Positions 1 through 7,619 of a stretch of DNA of 64,000 bases are shown piece by piece; the stretch's first letter is position 1; each line of letters begins with the position of its first letter. A program made the translations under genes and the position numbers. Origin of the DNA: Candidatus Babelota bacterium (GTDB taxonomy: Bacteria > Babelota > Babeliae > Babelales > JAUPTZ01). The notes beneath the pieces are model-generated. The model was not told the origin of the DNA and made no database searches. It saw nothing but the letters and a program-made list of their open reading frames with translations. The stretch is taken from positions 52,318 to 116,317 of the forward strand of contig JAUPTZ010000014.1 in assembly GCA_030917815.1 (NCBI GenBank), written 5' to 3'.

Positions 1-948
1 AACCAACGGATTCTTAAGCAATTTTCCAAGCGCCTTGGCACTCTTATGAGAGATAACATAGGTAAGAATCGTATGCCCTTGCCCCCCTCCCTCAGGCGCA
101 CTGAGCACCTTCAGGATCTCTCCCTCCAGCATGCTCTCCGAATCAACACGCTCAAGCACATCAGCAAGCTCTTCAAGTTTTCCGGTCTCCATCAGAGATT
201 TAAGTTCTTTGCGTAATTCAGAGCTCGAACGTATTACCGAGGTCGATTCAGCCCTACTCGATGATTCACCAGACCCAGAGGATTCTTCCACCGATTCATG
301 AACAGCCGACCGTACCTCATCAGACGGCATCCTACGAGCTATCGACGGTGCCTCATCTTCATCACCCTGAAACAGTGGTGCTACATCCGACTCAGATGAT
401 TTCTCAACCCGATCATCATCACTCTGTTTCTCTTTGCTCTGTTCCTTTTTCGGCTTCTTTGTAGCAACCACGGCCGGCACCGCAGAGCAGGTCGCCACTT
501 CCATCAGGTGCACGACTTCACCTTTTTCTACCGGCTTTTTCAGTCCAGCATTTAATTTTCCACGCATAACCGTGTCGGCAGTTTTAGACTTGTACCGCGC
601 AAGCCCGTTCCTATAGGCGACTTTTTTATTCCAGAGACTATTACCCGCTGCCGTAGTAACAACAAACCCAGTACCGGCAACCGCACACACCTTATAAAAA
701 AAGCGGCGTGCATCAACATAGTGGCGCCGCCCATCAGGAGTCCTATGCTTACAGGCTGCATCGGCTTTATTCATATCACGAAACGCTTTAGCCGCCACAA
801 TTCCGGCCGTAATCGTTCCGACCGCCAATAAAGGAACAGCTACATCAAGAAGGTCTCTGACATACTCAGGCTCCTTCGCATGAAGCGGCTGAGCCACCAT
901 CCCAAACACGACTCCAATTATCGTAAGCAGTTTACCAATGTTTCTCAT
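1..948 (-). CDS. Exported protein of unknown function (3' end outside window)
   Basis: Reading the minus strand from the ATG at 948, the frame stays open to the window edge for 316 codons. GAGGA lies about 8 bases before the ATG. The N-terminus is a short basic, hydrophobic signal-like segment ending near AQPLHA. Two further apolar stretches (about residues 35-50 and 85-100) could be membrane helices. The middle is rich in Lys/Glu/Ser/Asp and looks disordered. The last visible part (LTYVISHKSAKALGKLL) is helical and may begin a repeat domain. I do not recognise a family. It is isolated from the rbfA operon by the hairpin at 1094-1121. Confidence 0.75.
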   Translation of the reverse strand, partial: MRNIGKLLTIIGVVFGMVAQPLHAKEPEYVRDLLDVAVPLLAVGTITAGIVAAKAFRDMNKADAACKHRTPDGRRHYVDARRFFYKVCAVAGTGFVVTTAAGNSLWNKKVAYRNGLARYKSKTADTVMRGKLNAGLKKPVEKGEVVHLMEVATCSAVPAVVATKKPKKEQSKEKQSDDDRVEKSSESDVAPLFQGDEDEAPSIARRMPSDEVRSAVHESVEESSGSGESSSRAESTSVIRSSSELRKELKSLMETGKLEELADVLERVDSESMLEGEILKVLSAPEGGGQGHTILTYVISHKSAKALGKLLKNPLV

Positions 949-1093
949 GGCCAAATCCTCTGTGAAGAATAAAGGGTGTTGGAGTAATCATACTGCGATA
1001 CCAATAGAAAAACAACAGGCCCCATGCAACAAATAGAAACTTATCCTCCGATAGAGCCACCCTCATTGAAAAATAAAAAAATACTGAGACCTG

Positions 1094-1121
1094 AAAAAAG
1101 GCGCCTTTAAGCGCCTTTTTT
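1094..1121 (-). terminator. Rho-independent terminator after rpsU-rbfA
   Basis: An inverted repeat, AAAAAAGGCGC with loop CTTTAA and GCGCCTTTTT, sits 25 bases past the rbfA stop. Read on the minus strand the stem is followed by a T run, so it ends the rpsU-rbfA transcript. The symmetric A and T tracts mean it could also act on the other strand. Confidence 0.8.
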
Positions 1122-1145
1122 CATTAAAAATCATTCTGTAGTTCG

Positions 1146-1583
1146 CTACTCGTCATCGTCGCTATGAGCCACATCGCTACGCTTAGCATCATACTGCTCA
1201 AGCTCGGCACCAACCTTACTTAAAAGATCGGTCACACGCTTTTCTTTCTCTTTGCTTTCGTCAAAAAAGAATCGCAAATCAGGTACATAACGCCCCGATG
1301 CCGCACCCGCAAGCGCTTTACGCATAGAACCACGGTACAGTACAAGCTTTTCCCGAGCCGTTTCGAAAAGCTTCTGCCCCTCTTCAGGACCACAAGCATT
1401 CAAAAATGAACAGTATACGTAACACAGACCACCATCAGCAGACATCTCAACCTTGGTAAAGTAGAGCTGCAGCAGTGAGGGCTCGTCCTGCACTAACCGA
1501 GTAAGCAAGGCAGACAGCTCACGCAAGTAAAACGACTTCTTGCGTTCACGTTTTACCTCGTGCATACGCGCACTCATAACCAT
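1146..1583 (-). CDS. rbfA: 30S ribosome-binding factor RbfA
   Basis: RbfA binds immature 30S subunits and helps 16S rRNA 5'-end maturation, especially in the cold. The protein has 145 residues, close to the family's usual 110-135. It keeps the KH-like core and the diagnostic C-terminal motif YVPDLRFFFDES followed by KEKRVTDLL, equivalent to the family's VPELxFxxDxS...I..LL. An acidic tail (DDDE) ends the protein. It follows rpsU on the same strand 44 bases downstream, so the two small-subunit genes are probably co-transcribed. Alternative starts lie at the second or third Met. Confidence 0.87.
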   Translation of the reverse strand: MVMSARMHEVKRERKKSFYLRELSALLTRLVQDEPSLLQLYFTKVEMSADGGLCYVYCSFLNACGPEEGQKLFETAREKLVLYRGSMRKALAGAASGRYVPDLRFFFDESKEKEKRVTDLLSKVGAELEQYDAKRSDVAHSDDDE

Positions 1584-1627
1584 ACTAGAAATCTTTCACG
1601 TACTAACGCGATCTTGGCAACCGTATC

Positions 1628-1831
1628 TTATTGGTCGTTGCAAAGACGCAAAATGTTATTTTTGATCGCACGCATAAGACGTTTGCGGCGCTTTTGTGTT
1701 GGCGCTTCAAAATATACCTGACGCTTCATGTCACGTACAACGCCTTCACGTTCAATTTTTTTCTTCAATTGTCTGAGAGCTCTCTCAATATTACCTGTAG
1801 ATTGAACTTCAATGTTAAATCGTTTAGCCAT
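1628..1831 (-). CDS. rpsU: Small ribosomal subunit protein bS21
   Basis: A 67-residue, strongly basic protein with the bS21 pattern: N-terminal beta segment (FNIEV), then IERALRQLKKKIEREGVVRDMKR, an aromatic-Glu-x-Pro element (YFEAPT) and an Arg/Lys-rich tail (QKRRKRLMRAIK). bS21 sits on the 30S platform near the anti-Shine-Dalgarno end of 16S rRNA and aids initiation. An AAGGTGG sequence lies 10 bases before the ATG. It heads a two-gene unit with rbfA. Confidence 0.9.
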   Translation of the reverse strand: MAKRFNIEVQSTGNIERALRQLKKKIEREGVVRDMKRQVYFEAPTQKRRKRLMRAIKNNILRLCNDQ

Positions 1832-1943
1832 AACTGACCAACCACCTTCTTAATTAGAGATGAAATAGGAAAAATTATTAAAAACCACGCAAAACGCAAT
1901 GTGCCAGAGAGTCTACGGTATCAGGCTCCATTTGTCAAAAAGC

Positions 1944-3338
1944 TTAGAAGACAAAACTTAATGACCCTGCGAAAGTAGTCGTCTTCCACACCTGCATACC
2001 GGCAAAAATAGATTGCAAGGCCGCGCCAAATCGTAGAGATGATGTTACCTCATACTCGAAGCCGAGATGAATCAGCTGCGCATTATAAGCACCATCTTTT
2101 TCCAATTTAGAAGCCTTAAACGAAGCATTATTAGCTCCGGTAAACGTAAGCGTGTCTTTTTCATGTGCTACATACATATAGGTTACATAGCAACTAAGGG
2201 AATCTACAAAGCGGGCCGCTTTAACGGTTGCATAAGCTTTCCAAAGCGCTCCGGGCCGCTTGGTAACCGCCACTTGCCACGGATAAATACCGACCTGAAA
2301 GTCGGACGTTGGCGCAAATTGCTTGCCAATCGTATCTTCATTAAAATACGTACCACTGCCACCAAAGCCAACATTAAGCATGCCCGGAAAATCAAAACTC
2401 ACCTCGGCAAGCCCGGTTAATCCATAAAAACCATCAGACCCCAACGAGATGTCCCACAGATTTCCTACAATCTTTTTTTCAGCCGTCGGCAGCGTCATCG
2501 AGAAAGCGGCCAACGGTGTCGCGGTAACCACATGGTCACCTTCGTTGTCTTTAAGGCTAAATCCTCTGCGCCACGAAAGCTCAATGCTCATATCCTCAAC
2601 TCCGGTATTCTTCACCCCATCAAAGTTAATGCCGAGCGCTGCACCAATATCATGTCGTGGCCCTGGACCGGTTAAAAATTGTTTAATATCGGTAAGAAAA
2701 GCATCTGATGAGGTATCAACCGTTACGACACCGGTCGTGGGATCAATAAGCGGATTTCCGGTATACACCGGCTGCTTTACCGCATACTCGGCTACGCCAC
2801 CACGTACCGCAACCCCAACACCATTAAAGAAACAATAATCAAGCGACCCCCGAGCCCCAATACGACTAAAACTCATCGCCGTATCATATTTACCCCAATA
2901 AACTCGCGCATCACTTGCATCAAGTGGTTGGTAAGTAGAGCCAACGAAAACCAAATCGGCATCATGACCAATCGCAGCCGTAGCAAGAGCAGTGTAAGCA
3001 TCACTCAATGGAGCATTAGCCACAATGTCGGTGTACTCCCAAGAATCGGTTCCCGGATGAATGAGCAATCCAAGCATGTTAAGTAATCCCAGCCGATCGC
3101 CCAGTGCTACTTTTTTATTGGTAGCATCTTTTGCATTGCGCGCATACTGGTAGTACGGCACAACAGAAAGCGCAAGCTGACTTTTCTTACCAGGCAACGA
3201 AGGGCGGCCTTGACCATAGACTGAAAACATTGGGGCCGGATCGGAGAACGAGACGATATCGGTGGCACTCAATGATGAAGCACTGATCAGAACCCCAGCA
3301 ATCATCCTAAGTAGTGTATAGTTATACGAAATACTCAC
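1944..3338 (-). CDS. Porin-like outer-membrane beta-barrel protein
   Basis: A 464-residue exported protein. The start is GTG, chosen because GAGGAGG lies 3 bases upstream; the N-terminus gives a signal peptide ending near SSLSA. The mature part alternates polar and apolar residues in beta-strand style, is rich in Gly, Ser, Thr, Asp and Tyr, and ends ...GSLSFVF. A terminal Phe is the standard recognition signal of barrels inserted by the BAM complex, and bamA lies in this window. Substrate is unknown. It is the last gene after two inner-membrane amino-acid/dicarboxylate transporters, which suggests an outer-membrane route for the same nutrients, but a perfect inverted repeat separates it from them. 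Confidence 0.75.
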   Translation of the reverse strand: MSISYNYTLLRMIAGVLISASSLSATDIVSFSDPAPMFSVYGQGRPSLPGKKSQLALSVVPYYQYARNAKDATNKKVALGDRLGLLNMLGLLIHPGTDSWEYTDIVANAPLSDAYTALATAAIGHDADLVFVGSTYQPLDASDARVYWGKYDTAMSFSRIGARGSLDYCFFNGVGVAVRGGVAEYAVKQPVYTGNPLIDPTTGVVTVDTSSDAFLTDIKQFLTGPGPRHDIGAALGINFDGVKNTGVEDMSIELSWRRGFSLKDNEGDHVVTATPLAAFSMTLPTAEKKIVGNLWDISLGSDGFYGLTGLAEVSFDFPGMLNVGFGGSGTYFNEDTIGKQFAPTSDFQVGIYPWQVAVTKRPGALWKAYATVKAARFVDSLSCYVTYMYVAHEKDTLTFTGANNASFKASKLEKDGAYNAQLIHLGFEYEVTSSLRFGAALQSIFAGMQVWKTTTFAGSLSFVF

Positions 3339-3361
3339 GCTGCCTCCTCAAATCAAACTTA

Positions 3362-3395
3362 GTATACACCTATGATGTCTATCATAGGTGTATAC
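3362..3395. repeat. Perfect 15-bp inverted repeat ahead of the porin-like gene
   Basis: GTATACACCTATGAT, a 4-base spacer GTCT, then ATCATAGGTGTATAC. The arms match perfectly. It lies 24 bases before the porin-like start codon and after the permease stop. No T run follows on the minus strand, so an operator or a structured leader is more likely than a terminator. Confidence 0.7.
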
Positions 3396-3428
3396 CACTA
3401 TGCTTAAAGCAGGGTCAAGTATGCGCGG

Positions 3429-4625
3429 TTAAAGCACCGCAAGAGTCGACTGGACGCTCAACCAGCACAACCAGAACGCGCTCACGCAGGCACCAACAGC
3501 AATTACTGCATCGTAGAGAGTCTGCCACGTCCGACGATCAAAGAGTAAGGCCATTACCGAAAGCAAATAGGCCAATGCAACAAACGCACTGGTCAACTGC
3601 AATATGGTACCAGGCTGCACCACAAACGCACTCAGCGCCGTAGACCCACCAATAATCAACACCGCAACCCGTTCATTCAACAACTTCCCGGTAAAACAGC
3701 TACGTACTACACAGTTTTGTGCCTTGCGCATAACATCCAAGAAAAGCTCTGCCACCGACCACACCATTGAATGAAGCGTGCCAAAAATAGCAAAAAATGC
3801 GCCAATTGAAATCAACCACCCGAGCCACTCATAGCCAGGAAGTGCGGCCGCAATCGCTTGCGAAAATGCTTGATTCATACCACCGACAAAAAATGACTTA
3901 TCAATTGCCGCCAGCGAACTCGCAATAAAAAGCGAGAACATTGAAGCTACAATGACAACCGAATATAACGCAGCCCGAGGCACATTGCGGCCAGGGTTTA
4001 CCACAATGCCATACAATGATGAAATGCTCTCAAAACCAAGCATCGAAAATAGAATCAACGGCAGCGCCGTAATAACTGCGTCATAGCCATAGGGAGCAAT
4101 GGGGCTCATCAATGCCGGCTTTGTATGCATGCAACAAATTATACTGGAGACTATCATCGGCACCAACACACATGCTGCAATCAGATACTGCCCCCATGAA
4201 GAGATCTGAGTACCTGCAAGCACCAGAGCAACTAATATACCTAAGAGCACCAGCCCTATAGTTAACGGGTCATAGCCAAGATACGGCATCAACTGAACGC
4301 CAAGCTGTTGCGTCAAAAATCCCATGGCAATAGTAACACCACCGACATACCCGAGCGAGGCAATCATACCAACCATATGTCCGCCCCACAGTGCAGGGTA
4401 ACGATATCCCCACGCATCACCAGGATACAAAACTGCTAAACGACCCAATGCAAGCACTATGAAAAGAACCAATACGCCACTTAATGCGTAGGAGAACATG
4501 CTCGCAAGGCCAACGGTATAGGCAAGCTTTGCCGGCATCGCAAATATTCCGGCACCGATCATTGCATTAATACCAATAATTGTTGCCGCGAATAGTCCTA
4601 TTTTATTTCCTTCGTGCTGGTCCAT
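3429..4625 (-). CDS. APC-family amino acid permease
   Basis: A 398-residue inner-membrane protein with about 11-12 hydrophobic helices. The first helix carries the APC-superfamily signature IGINAMIGAGIFAMPAKL, where the GxG break forms part of the substrate site. Family members exchange or symport amino acids. The start at 4625 has AAGGAG nearby and lies inside the 3' end of the symporter gene upstream (23-base overlap), so the two are translationally linked. Specificity cannot be read from sequence. For a nutrient-dependent bacterium, amino-acid import or antiport is the natural role. Confidence 0.85.
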   Translation of the reverse strand: MDQHEGNKIGLFAATIIGINAMIGAGIFAMPAKLAYTVGLASMFSYALSGVLVLFIVLALGRLAVLYPGDAWGYRYPALWGGHMVGMIASLGYVGGVTIAMGFLTQQLGVQLMPYLGYDPLTIGLVLLGILVALVLAGTQISSWGQYLIAACVLVPMIVSSIICCMHTKPALMSPIAPYGYDAVITALPLILFSMLGFESISSLYGIVVNPGRNVPRAALYSVVIVASMFSLFIASSLAAIDKSFFVGGMNQAFSQAIAAALPGYEWLGWLISIGAFFAIFGTLHSMVWSVAELFLDVMRKAQNCVVRSCFTGKLLNERVAVLIIGGSTALSAFVVQPGTILQLTSAFVALAYLLSVMALLFDRRTWQTLYDAVIAVGACVSAFWLCWLSVQSTLAVL

Positions 4626-5805
4626 AACTGGCAGCTCCTTTCTTCGTAAACATACTCGTAAAGCGATCCAATGCGATTACTAACGCGCCATCGCCCATCA
4701 CGTTAGCAGCGGTCCCAAACCCGTCCTGTAAAAGATACAGCGCAGTCATTACACTGAGCATCTCCGGCGTAAAACCAAACAATGACTTAAGTAAGGGAAG
4801 CATAACAATAATGCCCCCGCCCGGAATACCGGAAACGGCAAGCATGTTAAGGCACAAGAAGCCAGCAAAGATCAAGTACGTTTCCAATGGCGGCACAATA
4901 CCAAAAAACAGCTTCATCGTAGCCAAGGCAAACAACGGCGTACATACCGCATCACCCATCAAGTGGATATTAGCCAGAATAGGCATCGCAAACTGAGATA
5001 GTGACCGATTGTTCGTATTTTTTTCGGCACAAACCACACTCACTGGCAGTGTTGCAACGCTGGACATCGTCCCTAACGCGGTCAGATAACTTGGCAAAGC
5101 GGTCATCCAGCTTTCCATAGTTTTTTTCAATGAACCTGCGTTAGCAACCATATACGCCACAAAAAGCCATATAACCTGCATAACTACCGCAAGCACAAAT
5201 ACCGCACCATAGGCGCTAAATAGCTGTGCCACCGGCAGTTCTCGCATCATTTTAAGGAAAAATCCAAACACATAAAGAGGCAAAATAGGAATGAAGACGA
5301 GCGATAAACCCTGCTCAATGCACCGCTTACCAACCGCAAGCCATCGAGAAAGAAATGGCACTGAAATAAGAGTCAGCAAAGAACCAAGAATGAGAGCCAC
5401 AATCATCGCCTGATCGGACCGCACGAGTGAAGGTAAATTAAGAGTATAAAAAGGGGACAGCCCACTCGCTTGCAAGGCAAACCCTCCCGAGTGATCATGC
5501 GATATCAAGCGCAAGGCGGCAAGACCAAAACCGTAGGTATACAGGCTCGTAACCGCATTGGATACCGTTACTAGTGAAAGTAACAGTAATACCATAGCCA
5601 ATGAATTTTTAGCAAAAGAGGCGATGCCGCTTGCTACAAAGAAAAACACTATACCAGGCAGACAAAATTCAAGCACTTCCTTGATCAATGAACTCGCCGT
5701 AAAAAATAGGCGCACCGTTTGATCGCACACCACCATGTTGAGTAGAAACGCTGCGATGATTGCGCACAGCAGTTGCAGGGGTAACGAATGAACTATTTTT
5801 TTCAT
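4603..5805 (-). CDS. Dicarboxylate/amino acid:cation symporter (DAACS family)
   Basis: A 400-residue membrane protein of the GltP/GltT fold. Family hallmarks are visible in order: LGTMSSVATLPVS (the serine-rich HP1 hairpin), MGDAVCTPLFALATMK (TM7 region), GIPGGGIIVMLPLL (HP2) and DGFGTAANVMGDG (TM8, with Asp and Asn residues that coordinate substrate and cation). Such proteins bring in glutamate, aspartate, serine or C4-dicarboxylates with Na+ or H+. AGGAAAG precedes the ATG. It is the first gene of the uptake block and overlaps the APC permease. Confidence 0.87.
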   Translation of the reverse strand: MKKIVHSLPLQLLCAIIAAFLLNMVVCDQTVRLFFTASSLIKEVLEFCLPGIVFFFVASGIASFAKNSLAMVLLLLSLVTVSNAVTSLYTYGFGLAALRLISHDHSGGFALQASGLSPFYTLNLPSLVRSDQAMIVALILGSLLTLISVPFLSRWLAVGKRCIEQGLSLVFIPILPLYVFGFFLKMMRELPVAQLFSAYGAVFVLAVVMQVIWLFVAYMVANAGSLKKTMESWMTALPSYLTALGTMSSVATLPVSVVCAEKNTNNRSLSQFAMPILANIHLMGDAVCTPLFALATMKLFFGIVPPLETYLIFAGFLCLNMLAVSGIPGGGIIVMLPLLKSLFGFTPEMLSVMTALYLLQDGFGTAANVMGDGALVIALDRFTSMFTKKGAASYGPARRK

Positions 5806-6148
5806 AGGTAATCTTTCCTGTAAGTCTTACGAGCTATTTTGCATAGACGAGCAGCTAGCTCGTCATCGCGAGGAACAGCGTGACGTGGCGATCCAGAAAA
5901 AGCAGGCTTAACCCCTACAACTAGGCTGGATTGCCACGGCTTCACCATGGAAGCCTCGCAATGACAGCCTTTCACTGTCTTATAAATTCTTCAATGCCCA
6001 CTCAGTTTAAAACGGGCGATCGTACCATAAGAGAGAGCAAAAACCTACTTTTTAAAACAAAAAACCATTGACTTTGGCCGTTATGACCCTGCTATTATTA
6101 ATACATGCTGAATTATGTACAAACAAAACAATGGCAAGGAAAATTTCG
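5806..6148. other. Intergenic gap with a palindromic repeat
   Basis: This 343-base gap separates divergently transcribed genes. It holds the palindromic repeat at 5862-5965. The rest is AT-rich upstream sequence, and I see no further gene or RNA in it. Confidence 0.6.
5862..5965. repeat. Dispersed palindromic repeat, uninterrupted form
   Basis: Left arm starts GTCATCGCGAGG and ends GTGGCGATCCAG; right arm starts CTGGATTGCCACGG and ends CCTCGCAATGAC. The right arm read backwards matches the left, giving an imperfect hairpin of about 37-bp arms around a roughly 30-base centre. A second copy lies at 30523-30650, and interrupted relatives lie at 43364-43477 and 62035-62208. It resembles small non-coding palindromic elements known from other intracellular bacteria. 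Confidence 0.8.
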
Positions 6149-7186
6149 ATGAATGCGAAAAAATTACTCCTTCTAATGATCACAATGTTCCTACCAACAG
6201 CAACAACACCGCTCATAGGCGCTACCACTCAACATGGTGATGTCGAGTCGCTCCTCAATGATACTACCGCCGAACTGATGCAGGCGTATGACTTGCTAGA
6301 GATGCTCAAGCGACGGTCGGAAGAGGTTGCACACACATCGGTTGTTCCTGATTTTGACATCTACTTACCACGAACTCTCGACCAAATTCGCAAGCCGCTT
6401 AAAGCAAAATTGCTCGAAGTATTAAGCGCTACGCCGTTCAGCGATCCAGAAAAGCATCTAGCCGATTGCCAAGAAGCTATCGTTGCTCTTGAACACTACT
6501 TAGGCACGTTAAAATCGATCACCGCGCAGCAACAAGAACACCAAGCACGGGCCCCTATCGCCTATGTGCCACGGTCTCATGGCATGCACCGAAAAACCGT
6601 GCGTAGACACCGAGCGCCCGCACCAACAGAGACTCAACCGGTAACCACGCCAGCAACCTCCGATGGCTTCGATCAACTCGCAAAAGCGTATGACCTTCAT
6701 GAGCCAATTACCTCAACTCCGGCTGTAGCAACGCCTGCAGCAACCCCGCAAGCGCCGGCAACAACGACCACTCCCCCAATACCAGCCGTTAGCACTCCTG
6801 TAGCGACCACACCGGCCACTACTCCTGAACCAGTAACACCGGCGCCAAACCCTTTTGCTGCCCTCTTTAAAACACCATCAACCCCAACGACAACACCGCC
6901 AGCGCCAACCCTTACTCCAATAACTCCACCAGTTGCCCCAACTATCACACCACCAGTAACACCTATGACAACCCCTTCAGTCCCTCTTTTCAAAGTACCA
7001 ACAACACCAGCACCGGCGACACCGGCAATTACCCCAACAGCACCTGCCATAAGCACTCCACCGGCTACCACGTCACCAGCCGCAAATCCTTTTGCCGACA
7101 TGTTTAAGACACCGGCGAAACCGGTGACCCCTGCGACATCACCGGCAGCGACAGTCCCTGCGCCAGCAACGGTACCGGCTAAGTAA
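6149..7186 (+). CDS. Exported Pro/Thr-rich protein with NPF motifs
   Basis: The start at 6149 (MNAKKLLLL) is preferred over the longer frame opening at 6068, because AAGGA lies 9 bases before it and a clean signal peptide follows (cleavage near LIGA). Residues about 25-130 are helical and polar. The C-terminal two thirds are a low-complexity Pro/Thr/Ala stalk. Within it, NPFAALFKTP and NPFADMFKTP form two nearly identical blocks, and VPLFKVPTTP is a third, weaker version. No enzyme domain is seen. It may be a surface stalk or a secreted host-directed protein; the Asn-Pro-Phe motif is discussed in the findings. Confidence 0.72.
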   Translation: MNAKKLLLLMITMFLPTATTPLIGATTQHGDVESLLNDTTAELMQAYDLLEMLKRRSEEVAHTSVVPDFDIYLPRTLDQIRKPLKAKLLEVLSATPFSDPEKHLADCQEAIVALEHYLGTLKSITAQQQEHQARAPIAYVPRSHGMHRKTVRRHRAPAPTETQPVTTPATSDGFDQLAKAYDLHEPITSTPAVATPAATPQAPATTTTPPIPAVSTPVATTPATTPEPVTPAPNPFAALFKTPSTPTTTPPAPTLTPITPPVAPTITPPVTPMTTPSVPLFKVPTTPAPATPAITPTAPAISTPPATTSPAANPFADMFKTPAKPVTPATSPAATVPAPATVPAK

Positions 7187-7290
7187 CCTAAATCGATACC
7201 GCATTACGCGAATAAAATACCCTAGGTGAGAGCAAGGTATAGTCGGATTCTTCAAATTCCACTAAAATACCGGAAACAAAAGGAGTTTCC

Positions 7291-7548
7291 ATGTATTGTA
7301 GTTACTATGTCGTCACCGCACATCGCCACATGATCTGGCTCATCGTTGCGCACCTTAAAAGCCATGATAACATTGCGTTTCATCGCACCATGGATGGCGC
7401 GCGCGATGTTCTTGAGTTTTTTGTCACTCCAGCCTACGAAGAACAACTCGTTAAATGGTTTGATCTTTACCAGGAAGAAGGGTTCATATTCGGCTATAAA
7501 AAGGAGACCAATCGATTGATTTCTTCAGAGGAATCATTGTGCGAATAA
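7291..7548 (+). CDS. Small DUF4911-like protein
   Basis: An 85-residue protein starting just after AAAGGAG, so the start is well supported. The order of elements (YYVVTAHRHMIWLIVAHLKSHDN, a conserved central Asp in RTMDGARDVLEFFVTP, then YEEQLVKWFDLY) resembles the small DUF4911 proteins: a beta-alpha-beta fold in which a residue-level 'V..R...I.....ILE.H....V' is followed by 'V...P......V...L'. Their function is unknown. It has its own terminator at 7550-7593. Family assignment is by eye and tentative. Confidence 0.6.
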   Translation: MYCSYYVVTAHRHMIWLIVAHLKSHDNIAFHRTMDGARDVLEFFVTPAYEEQLVKWFDLYQEEGFIFGYKKETNRLISSEESLCE

Positions 7549-7549
7549 G

Positions 7550-7593
7550 AAAAAAGCAGTATTATAAAACCATCGTATAAGACCGCTTTTTTT
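7550..7593 (+). terminator. Terminator after the DUF4911-like gene
   Basis: AAAAAAGC...TTATA, loop, TATAA...GCTTTTTT forms an imperfect long stem two bases after the stop codon, ending in a T run. It separates this gene from the NhaC gene. Confidence 0.65.
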
Positions 7594-7619
7594 CACTTTA
7601 CATCGTCACAGGTTTCTTC

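Noticed and set aside
6697..7101. Minus-strand frame of 134 codons, Val/Gly-rich
   Set aside because: It is the reverse of the Pro/Thr-rich stalk coding sequence; composition follows directly from the opposite strand.
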